Part shown: piece after piece, positions 27,138 to 34,192 of the stretch
Layout of the letters: each line of letters starts with the position of its first letter
How positions within the stretch are numbered: the first letter of the stretch is position 1
Assembly: GCF_963422335.1 (NCBI RefSeq)
Contig: NZ_OY729424.1
Span: forward strand, 6,486,682-6,550,681
Direction of reading: 5' to 3'
Length of the DNA: 64,000 nucleotides
DNA from: an uncultured Roseateles sp.
GTDB lineage: Bacteria > Pseudomonadota > Gammaproteobacteria > Burkholderiales > Burkholderiaceae_C
Made by a program: the position numbers and the translations under genes
Notes under the pieces: model-generated
What the model was told of the DNA's origin: nothing
The model's database searches: none
Seen by the model: only the letters and a program-made list of their open reading frames with translations

Positions 27138-29873
27138 TCAGTACTTGATGCGTGCCGTCAGGTAGAACTGGCGGCCATTGCGATAGATCGAACGCGGCTG
27201 GTCGTCGTTCAGCGCGTAGTACTTCAGCTTCGGATCATTCAGGTTCTGACCATCCAGGCTGAACGCAATCTTGTCGTTCAGCTTGAAGCCCAGCGAGGCC
27301 GACAGCACGCCGCCCGCCGCCTGGTTGAAGTCATAGCCGCGGTCCTGGCCGACATACAGCGACGAGCGATGGCTGTAGTTGGCACGCAGGCTCCACTGGT
27401 CGTTCTCGAAGAAACCGCCCACGGTGAAGGTGTTCTTCGAGGCACCGCGCAGCGCGTGGCCGTCCGAGTCGGCCGCATCGGTGTAGGTGTAGTTCGCGCT
27501 GACGCCGAAGTTGCCCGCCACCGGCATTTCACCGGCCAGCTCGAAGCCCTTGACCTTGGCCTTTTTGTTGACCGGCGTGCTCAGCAGGTAGTTGGCCATC
27601 ACCGTCTGGCCGTTGAACTCGGTCAGGTATTGGGCCTGCGACGTGCCAGCCGTGATGTAGCTGCCTATGTCCATGTAGAACAGACCCGCCGAGGCGAAGG
27701 AGCGCGGGGCGAAGTACCACTCCAGATTGGCATCGAAGTTGGTCGAACGCACCGGATCCAGATACGGGTTGCCGCCGGCGCCGCCACCCGTGCCCGTCGG
27801 CGTGCCCGGCTTGACCAGTGACACCGAGCCGGCCAGCGAGGTGTAGTCCGGCCGCGTCATCGTCTTGGCCACCGAGAAGCGGGCGATCAGGTCTTTTTGC
27901 AGATCCAGCTTCAGGCTGGCGCTGGGCAGCACATCGGTGTAGCTGCGCGAGATAGCGGTCGGCAGGTAGGCACCGAAGGCCGAGTTGTTGATGGCGCCCT
28001 GCGTGGTCGGTGTCGCACCAAGGGCGAAGTCGGCCACCGACTTGGTGCGCACCGCACGCAGGCCGATCACGCTGGACCAGCCCGACCCTTCGAGCTGGCC
28101 CTGCACATAGGCGGCATCGGTGGTCTCGGCCACGCCATAGTCCTTGGCCCAGTCATGGCGCAGCGGCAATGCCCGGCGGGCGTACTTGGCCGCCAATTCG
28201 GCCAGCTGGGCCGGCGTGAAGTAGGCAATGTCGGTCGGGAAGCCGCCGCCCAGGCCGGAGCCGAAGTTGCCCGGGTAGAGCTGGCCCTGGGCCGGGATAT
28301 TGCCCGGTGTGGCCGGCGAGAGTGCCGCCGGGCAGCTGGCGTTGAAGTTGCTGCCGTCCGCGCACTGCGGGCCCTGGCCAACGATCTGGCCGGTGCGGCG
28401 GTCATGCTTGGCATGGCGCACACCGAACTTGATGCCGGAGAAGATGCCACCCTCGAAAGCGTATTCGCCATCCAGATGCAGCCAGTCTTCCTTGTCGCTG
28501 ACGATCAGGTTCTGCTCGCCCCAGATCCAGCCGAACTGCCAGCCGTCGCTCTTGCTGGGGTCGCGACCCACATTGAACGACGGGGCACTGTTGATGCCGT
28601 TGAGGCGCCAGGCACCACCGCTACCCACCGAGTCCAGCTGCAGCACATCCTGGGCCAGGGTCTCGCCCCGGCCCTTGGAGGTGCCGGCCTTGGTGCTCAG
28701 GGTCAGCGCGCTGTTGACCTGCCAGCGGCCGTCCAGATTGACGAAGTTGGCGGTAGCGCGCGAGTCGGGGCGCGAGATCGGGTCGATCTCGCCGTAGGTG
28801 CGGCCCGCGGTCGGGGCGAACCTGGCCTCCACCAGGGTCTTCACGCCATTCGTTTCGCTGATCACATAACCGGGCAGCGGTGCCTGGCCCTCACCCTTTT
28901 CAAGGATCTTGTTGGGCATCAGCAGGTAGTTGTTGTTGTAGTTCTTCGCCTTCAACTCCGAACTGAAGGCCGACAGGCCCAGATCGATGTCGTTGCTGGG
29001 CTTGAGCTGCAGCTCGACCAGGCCGCCGGTGCGCTTGCGCTCCTGCTGGAACAGCACCGAGCCGATCGAGATCGGGTACAGCACGCCGGCCAGCTTGGGG
29101 TCGGCCAGGGCGATCTTGCTGCCCGGGGCGATCTTTTCGTAGCTGAGCGTTTCCACGCCGTCGCGGCGCAGATGGCGCTCTTCGCTGAACACCTGGGCCA
29201 GCACGCCAAAGGTCTTGGCCTCGTTCTTGAAGGCGAACAGGCCGTTCAGCTGCGGATCGGACTTCTTGGCCAGCTGCGAGTTGACCAGGCCCACCGAGGC
29301 CTCGGCCGTCAGCGCCTGGCTGAAGGCCAGCGGGCGGCGGGTGATGATGTCGACCGAGCCGGTCGTGCCACCCTCCACCAGCGAGGCCTCGGGGCTCTTG
29401 CGCACCACCACCCGGCTGACCAGGGACGAGGGCAGCAGCGAAAAGCTGACGCTGCGGCCGACATTGCCGAACTGGCTCAGCACAAACCAGTCGCCGCTGG
29501 CCACGCCGTGGCCGTTGATCAGGGTCTGCGTCAGGCTCGGGTCGGTGCCGCGCAGGCCGATGCGGTCACTCTCGTCGAAGCCGCCCTCGCCCGACACCGC
29601 ATTGCTGACCACCACACCCGGAATGCGGGCCAGCGAGTCGGCCACGTTCTTGTCGGGCATCTTGCCGATGTCTTCAGCGCTGATCACGTCCACATGGGCG
29701 TCGGCATTGCGCTTGACGTTGATCGACTTCTCCTGCGAGGCGCGGATGCCGGTCACGATCACCGTCTCCAGCGCCTCGGCGGCCTTGGCCGTTTGTGCCT
29801 GGGCGGTGCTGCACAGGGCCAGCAGGGCGGCGGCGGCCACCGGCGTGAAGCGGATTTTTTCTCTTGATGTCAT
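27138..29873 (-). CDS. TonB-dependent receptor, proteobacterial oligosaccharide-uptake type
   Basis: The 911-aa protein has a signal peptide (VAAAALLALCSTAQAQ) and a TonB box-like ETVIVTGIRASQEKSI. The plug has DVISAEDIGKMPDKNVADSLARIPGV (split here for length), GLRGTDPSLTQTLINGHGVASGD and VVRKSPEASLVEGGTTG. The long C-terminal barrel ends NGRQFYLTARIKY. The RAS-QEKS and MPDKNVADSLARIPGV signatures are typical of Caulobacter/Xanthomonas-style receptors for plant or microbial oligosaccharides. GGGGACAAC precedes ATG 29873. It is divergent from the response-regulator gene at 30086, so that two-component system probably controls it. The carbohydrate ligand is not identified. Confidence 0.88.
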   Translation of the reverse strand: MTSREKIRFTPVAAAALLALCSTAQAQTAKAAEALETVIVTGIRASQEKSINVKRNADAHVDVISAEDIGKMPDKNVADSLARIPGVVVSNAVSGEGGFDESDRIGLRGTDPSLTQTLINGHGVASGDWFVLSQFGNVGRSVSFSLLPSSLVSRVVVRKSPEASLVEGGTTGSVDIITRRPLAFSQALTAEASVGLVNSQLAKKSDPQLNGLFAFKNEAKTFGVLAQVFSEERHLRRDGVETLSYEKIAPGSKIALADPKLAGVLYPISIGSVLFQQERKRTGGLVELQLKPSNDIDLGLSAFSSELKAKNYNNNYLLMPNKILEKGEGQAPLPGYVISETNGVKTLVEARFAPTAGRTYGEIDPISRPDSRATANFVNLDGRWQVNSALTLSTKAGTSKGRGETLAQDVLQLDSVGSGGAWRLNGINSAPSFNVGRDPSKSDGWQFGWIWGEQNLIVSDKEDWLHLDGEYAFEGGIFSGIKFGVRHAKHDRRTGQIVGQGPQCADGSNFNASCPAALSPATPGNIPAQGQLYPGNFGSGLGGGFPTDIAYFTPAQLAELAAKYARRALPLRHDWAKDYGVAETTDAAYVQGQLEGSGWSSVIGLRAVRTKSVADFALGATPTTQGAINNSAFGAYLPTAISRSYTDVLPSASLKLDLQKDLIARFSVAKTMTRPDYTSLAGSVSLVKPGTPTGTGGGAGGNPYLDPVRSTNFDANLEWYFAPRSFASAGLFYMDIGSYITAGTSQAQYLTEFNGQTVMANYLLSTPVNKKAKVKGFELAGEMPVAGNFGVSANYTYTDAADSDGHALRGASKNTFTVGGFFENDQWSLRANYSHRSSLYVGQDRGYDFNQAAGGVLSASLGFKLNDKIAFSLDGQNLNDPKLKYYALNDDQPRSIYRNGRQFYLTARIKY

Positions 29874-30043
29874 GTTGTCCCCAATAGATCGGCGGTAGGT
29901 ACACAGCGCCACCCCGCTCCCGGCACTGGGGCAAAAGCGTTCGCTGCGCAAGCTGTGGCTCACTGCAATTCCGGCTGCCTGGCAACTGGTTTTGAAGTGG
30001 TAGCTAATATCTCGCCTCAATATTCAGAGTTCATAAAGAGCGC

Positions 30044-30077
30044 CTTAATGCCAAGTTAATGTCCTTGACAGTACAGT
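30044..30077 (+). promoter_or_regulatory. TTAA-type response-regulator box and promoter of the first OmpR-type gene
   Basis: CTTAAT-GCCAA-GTTAAT (30044-30060) is a direct hexamer-N5-hexamer repeat like PmrA/QseB-class boxes. Eleven nt later comes the -10-like TACAGT (30072-30077), and only 8 nt separate it from the ATG at 30086, so the transcript would be leaderless or nearly so. The same arrangement recurs at 37728. The box also lies 170 bp upstream of the divergent TonB receptor and may serve it. Confidence 0.55.
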
Positions 30078-30085
30078 CCCGAAAA

Positions 30086-30745
30086 ATGAGAGTTTGCCTA
30101 GTAGAAGACGACCTGGTGCTGGGGCGGTCCCTGCAGTCCGCACTGCAGGACGCTGGTAATGAAGTGGTATGGATACGACGCAGCGTCGACGCCAAACACT
30201 GGGTCAGCGAGGAGCCTTTCGACGCCTTGTTGCTTGACCTGGGCCTGCCCGACGGCAACGGCATGGACGTGCTGCGCCAGCTGCGCGCCGAGGGCAAGCG
30301 GGTGCCCATCCTGGTGATCACCGCCCGCGACAGCATCGAGGACCGCCTCAACGGCCTGGACATGGGCGCCGACGACTATGTGCTCAAGCCCTTCATCACC
30401 GCCGAGCTGTTGGCACGGCTGCGCGCCGTGGTGCGGCGCTCGGGCCAGTGGCTGGCCGAGTCCGACGGCTCCAAATGGGTCTGCAAGGATCTCGTGCTGG
30501 ACGAGCGCCGCATGGTGCTGACACGGGCCGGCACCCAGGTCGGCCTGTCCAAGACCGAGTTCGCCCTGCTGCACACCTTGATGCGCTATCCCGACCGGGT
30601 GTTGACCCGCCGCGAGCTGGAGGCCCGGGCCCTGCCGCACAGCGACGGCCAGGCGCTGGATGTGCACATCTTCAATCTGCGCAAGAAGATCGGCGAGGGC
30701 TATGTGCGCACCGTGCGCGGTGTCGGTTATGTGGTGGAGACCTGA
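30086..30745 (+). CDS. OmpR/PhoB-family response regulator (first paralogue)
   Basis: The 219-aa protein has a receiver domain (MRVCLVEDD, phospho-acceptor Asp51 in ALLLDLGLPDGNG, Lys in LKPF) and a C-terminal winged helix (about 125-215: TEFALLHTLMRYPDRVLTRRELE, GQALDVHIFNLRKKIGEGYVRTVRGVGYV, here shortened in parts). It is closest to QseB/PmrA-type regulators. The start is set by identity with its paralogue at 37769, which opens with the same MRVCLVEDDL; an ATG 27 nt upstream at 30059 sits inside the presumed operator. Its stop overlaps the kinase start (TGATG). The spacing of the upstream box suggests autoregulation. Confidence 0.92.
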   Translation: MRVCLVEDDLVLGRSLQSALQDAGNEVVWIRRSVDAKHWVSEEPFDALLLDLGLPDGNGMDVLRQLRAEGKRVPILVITARDSIEDRLNGLDMGADDYVLKPFITAELLARLRAVVRRSGQWLAESDGSKWVCKDLVLDERRMVLTRAGTQVGLSKTEFALLHTLMRYPDRVLTRRELEARALPHSDGQALDVHIFNLRKKIGEGYVRTVRGVGYVVET

Positions 30746-32130
30746 TGATGGCCCAGCGTCCCAAGACCCTGCTCGGGCGCATGTGGCTGGGGCTTGCCGC
30801 CACGCTGCTGCTGGTCTGGCTGGGCCTGATCGCCCGCGAGGTCTACGGCGTGCTGGTCGAGCAACGCGGCGGCGCCACGGCGGAGAACAATATCTTCGCG
30901 CGCGGCAGTCTCTCGCTGGCGGGCCTGCTCAAGGACCGGCCGCAGGAGCTGACGCAGGCCCTGGCCGAGTCGGAGCGGCAGGGTCAGCTGTTCTGGGACG
31001 AGCTGGGCTATGACGCACCGGCCCACCGCCTGGTGGTCAGCATTGACGGCCAGGTCGTCCACGATAGAACGCGGATGAGCCCCGACTCCGTGACCCGGCT
31101 GCGCAGCGCTCAGCCCCCTACGCCCAGCGACCACGCCCGCTGGCTGTACGCCGATTTCAGCTCGCCGGACGGCGGCGTCCGCGTTCAGCGCTGGGAGGAG
31201 ATACCGGGCGGTTGGCACTTCAGCTTCGCCGGCCTGTCCTACTACGCCAAGCCCCTGCTGTTCACGCTGCCGCTGCTGCTGCTGCCGTCGTGGCTGACCC
31301 TGCGCATGGGCCTGCGCCCGCTGCGCAGCATGGGCCACAGCATCGCCAGCCGCCCGGAGACCGACCTCTCGCCGCTGCCGCCCTCGCCCTATGCCGAGCT
31401 GTCACCGGTGGTGGATGGGGTGAACCGCTTGATGCAGCGCCTGGAGTTGCGACTGAACCGCGAGCGGGAGTTCCTGGTCGATGCCGCCCACGAGCTGAAG
31501 ACGCCGCTGGCCATCGTGCAGGTGAATGCCGAGAGTCTGCTCACTGCCCCCAATATCGAGCGCCAGCAGGCCGCACGCGAGCGCCTGCGCGAGGGCGTGC
31601 AGCGACTCAGCCACGTGGTGCATCAGCTGCTGTCGCTGAACCGCTCACAGCGCGAGCTGCAGGCCCCGGACCGCCAGTCTCACGACCTGGTGGCGCTGAC
31701 CCGCGACCGCATCGGCCTGCTGCTGGCCCTGGCCAAGCCACGCCAGATCGAGCTGGAGCTGCAGTCGCCCGAGGAGGCCTGGATGTTGATGTCACGCGAG
31801 TGCATGGGCTCGCTGATCGACAACCTGGTGGACAACGCGATCAAGTACACGCCAGCCGGTGGCCAGGTGCTGGTGCGGATTGCCCAAGACGATGCCGCGC
31901 TGGAGTTCAGCGTCAGCGACAACGGCCCGGGCATTCCACCAGCGCTGCGCCACCAGGTGTTCGAGCGCTTCTACCGCATGCCCGACCAGGATCAATCGGG
32001 CAGCGGCCTGGGCCTGAGCATCGTCGAGCGCACCGCCGGCCAGTATGGCGGAAGCGTCACCCTGGGCGATGGGCTGGACGGACGGGGGTTGAGCGCCACC
32101 GTGCGCTTCCCACGACCTCAAGCCTGTTGA
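30745..32130 (+). CDS. Membrane sensor histidine kinase (first paralogue)
   Basis: The 461-aa protein has TM1 at about 12-31 and TM2 at about 169-188, enclosing a ~135-residue periplasmic domain with the motif RWEEIPGGWHFSFAGLSYYA at its end. After a short HAMP-like linker comes HisKA with His249 in DAAHELKTPLAIVQ. HATPase motifs are NLVDNAIKYTP, SDNGPGIPP and GSGLGLSIVE. The start codon overlaps the regulator stop, so the pair is translationally coupled. The periplasmic domain is shared only with the second kinase here (VRRWQEVPGAWHFS) and is not one I can name. The ligand is unknown; context suggests a sugar or chitin-derived signal. Confidence 0.9.
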   Translation: MMAQRPKTLLGRMWLGLAATLLLVWLGLIAREVYGVLVEQRGGATAENNIFARGSLSLAGLLKDRPQELTQALAESERQGQLFWDELGYDAPAHRLVVSIDGQVVHDRTRMSPDSVTRLRSAQPPTPSDHARWLYADFSSPDGGVRVQRWEEIPGGWHFSFAGLSYYAKPLLFTLPLLLLPSWLTLRMGLRPLRSMGHSIASRPETDLSPLPPSPYAELSPVVDGVNRLMQRLELRLNREREFLVDAAHELKTPLAIVQVNAESLLTAPNIERQQAARERLREGVQRLSHVVHQLLSLNRSQRELQAPDRQSHDLVALTRDRIGLLLALAKPRQIELELQSPEEAWMLMSRECMGSLIDNLVDNAIKYTPAGGQVLVRIAQDDAALEFSVSDNGPGIPPALRHQVFERFYRMPDQDQSGSGLGLSIVERTAGQYGGSVTLGDGLDGRGLSATVRFPRPQAC

Positions 32131-32134
32131 ACCC

Positions 32135-32839
32135 TCAGGGCCTGCGCCGCAATTCGACGCAATAGTCGGCGCTGGCCCCCAGCCAGTGCGTGTGGCACAG
32201 CTCCAGCGCCTGGCCCTGGCTGGCATAGCGCACCTGCTTGACCTGCAGCAGGGCCGTGCCCGGCCCCACGCCCAGCTGCCGCGCCTGCTCCATCGAAGCG
32301 CAGACGGCGCGCACGCGCTGCAACACGCGGGTGTCGGTCCAGCCCAGGGTCTGGAAGTAAGTGTCCATGTCCACATGCCAGTCCACCGGCTGCGGCATAT
32401 AGCGGAGCGGCACGACGCTGGAGACGATGGCCGTCGGCTGGCCGGCCGGACCGCGCAGGCTGGTACAGCGCACCACCTCGGCCTCGGGCGACAAGCCCAG
32501 GGCCAGCACCTCCTCCGCTGTCGCCCGCCCCAGCTCCCGGCTTTGCCAGCGGGGCCTGGCCGGCTCGCGGGTCAGGGCGGCGGGCGCCGCTGCCGCGGGA
32601 TAGGTGCCCGAGCCCCGCACCCGGGTGAGCACGCCACGCGCGCACAGCAGGGCCAGGGCCTTGCGCGCGGTGTCGCGAGACACCGACAGCGCGTCCGACA
32701 GCATGCGCTCCGAGGGCAGCGCGTCATGTGCCGTCCAGCGGCCATGCTGCAGGCCGTCGTGCAGCTTGCTGGCCAGCTGCATGTAGAGCGGCGTGCGCGC
32801 CGACCGCGTCAGTCCCAGCGCCAAGCCTGCCTTGTCCAT
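32135..32839 (-). CDS. GntR-family regulator with UTRA effector domain
   Basis: The 234-aa protein has an N-terminal GntR winged helix (ALPSERMLSDALSVSRDTARKALALLCARGVL, given here as ALPSERMLSDALSVSRDTAR) with the RVRGSGTYP wing. A UTRA (HutC-like) ligand domain spans about 85-230 (ATAEEVLALGL, EVVRCTSLRG, ELCHTHWLGASADYCVEL). GntR-UTRA proteins commonly sense sugar phosphates; NagR/NagQ-type members sense GlcNAc-6-P or GlcN-6-P. It lies downstream of NagX, the receptor and the chitinase on the same strand, which supports a GlcNAc role. ATG 32839 has GGGAGG about 10 nt upstream. Confidence 0.88.
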   Translation of the reverse strand: MDKAGLALGLTRSARTPLYMQLASKLHDGLQHGRWTAHDALPSERMLSDALSVSRDTARKALALLCARGVLTRVRGSGTYPAAAAPAALTREPARPRWQSRELGRATAEEVLALGLSPEAEVVRCTSLRGPAGQPTAIVSSVVPLRYMPQPVDWHVDMDTYFQTLGWTDTRVLQRVRAVCASMEQARQLGVGPGTALLQVKQVRYASQGQALELCHTHWLGASADYCVELRRRP

Positions 32840-32901
32840 CAATCTCTCGCCTCCCGGCCGCGGCCCGGGCTTGTGGCCCGCGGGGTGCCGCGACGCATGC
32901 T

Positions 32902-32972
32902 CTGTGTATGCACAGCAATGTGGCACGCAGCAGCTTCAGCAATGGACAAGATTCGCTTAAGAGCGTGTTAAG
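32902..32972. promoter_or_regulatory. GntR-gene leader: dyad and third TTAA box
   Basis: The gap 32840-32977 before the GntR gene holds CTGTG-TATG-CACAG (32902-32915), an exact 5-bp dyad that could be the regulator's own operator. It also holds CTTAAG-AGCGT-GTTAAG (32956-32972), a hexamer-N5-hexamer repeat with the same geometry as the boxes before both OmpR-type genes. On the minus strand it lies 117 bp upstream of the start. This links the two-component regulators with the GntR gene. Confidence 0.45.
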
Positions 32973-32977
32973 GGCCC

Positions 32978-34192
32978 TCAGATGCGCAGACGCACCCCTC
33001 GCGCGGCCAGCAGCCGCACCAGCAAGGCCACCACCAGCGCATAGGCCACACCGTACAAGACGCCGGCCAGGCCGGTGCGCAAGGCCGACGGCAGCTGCCA
33101 CTGGGCCCAGGCCATCAGCGCACCGGCGATGAAGGGAATCAGATAGGCCACCAGCGGATTCGCCGCCACCGGCGCCAACAGGCCCGGCAGCAGGGTCCGG
33201 CCCTTGAGTTCGATCCAGGCATAGAGCGCGGCAAAGATCAGCACGCAGCTGGCCGCGCTGTAGAGCGCCCAGCTGGGCGTGGCGTAGATCTTGGAGATCT
33301 TGTAGTCGGGCCGCAGCCCGGCGGCCAGCAGGCCCAGCACGACGGCAAAGGCCAGCGCCAGCGCAAAGCGCCCGGCCTCGCTGCGCTGCGCCGCGGCGTC
33401 AAAGAAGATCAGCGCACAGGCGCAGCCGCAGAGCACGATGGCCCCATGGATCGCATGCCCCTCCTGGCCGAACAGCAGGCTCAAGAAGGCGCTGCCTCTG
33501 ATCCCGGCCGCCTGGTGAGCCAGGTAGTAGGCGAGGCACAGTGTGATCAGTGCCAGCACACCGGTCAGGCGGCCGCGCACGCACCAGAAACCCAGGCAGG
33601 CGAGCAGGTAGGCCCAGCCGATCAGGCCCAGGATGCCCCACCATTGCGGCGTCAGGCCGCCCTGCCCCTGCGGCCCGCCACGGTAGGCCCAGGCCAGCAG
33701 CAGCAGCAGGCTCACCCCGGCCACGCGCCAGCCCAGACCCAGCGCCGGCCCGCCCCGCAGACTGCCCCAGATCAGGAAGGCCGCCACATAGCTGAGCAGC
33801 GCCCAGGCGGTGATGGGCAGGGCCATGCTGGCGGCATGGAAGCCGTCCTCGGCATTGACCATGAACACGCCTATCACCACCAGCCCCAGCGCCCGCTGCA
33901 GCACATGCAGCTGCACCTGCAGCGGCCCATGGCCCTGGGCCAGGCGCTGCTGCAACGCGAACGGTATCGACATGCCGACGATGAACAGAAAGGCCGGGAA
34001 CACGGCATCGACAAAGCTCATCGCATCGGCGTCGGCCGGCATGTGCTGCATCCAGGCCGGCAGGCCGGCCACGCCATGCCATTCGTTGACGATGATCATC
34101 ACCAGCACGGTCAGCGCGCGAAACGCATCGATGGAGACGATGCGGCCGGCGCGTACCGGTGGGCCGAAAGGCGTATTCCCGGAGCGGACCAT
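32978..34192 (-). CDS. nagX: NagX-like transmembrane N-acetylhexosamine acyltransferase (DUF5009 type)
   Basis: The 404-aa protein has about ten or eleven hydrophobic helices. N-terminal motifs SIDAFRALTVLVMIIVNEW and DAVFPAFLFIVGMSIPFAL match the heparan-alpha-glucosaminide N-acetyltransferase/DUF5009 family; bacterial NagX members sit in GlcNAc and chitin utilisation loci. The ATG at 34192 overlaps the receptor stop (TGATG), so translation is coupled. Its role here is inferred from context: it may modify or move chito-sugars at the inner membrane. No catalytic assay data can be inferred. Confidence 0.8.
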   Translation of the reverse strand: MVRSGNTPFGPPVRAGRIVSIDAFRALTVLVMIIVNEWHGVAGLPAWMQHMPADADAMSFVDAVFPAFLFIVGMSIPFALQQRLAQGHGPLQVQLHVLQRALGLVVIGVFMVNAEDGFHAASMALPITAWALLSYVAAFLIWGSLRGGPALGLGWRVAGVSLLLLLAWAYRGGPQGQGGLTPQWWGILGLIGWAYLLACLGFWCVRGRLTGVLALITLCLAYYLAHQAAGIRGSAFLSLLFGQEGHAIHGAIVLCGCACALIFFDAAAQRSEAGRFALALAFAVVLGLLAAGLRPDYKISKIYATPSWALYSAASCVLIFAALYAWIELKGRTLLPGLLAPVAANPLVAYLIPFIAGALMAWAQWQLPSALRTGLAGVLYGVAYALVVALLVRLLAARGVRLRI

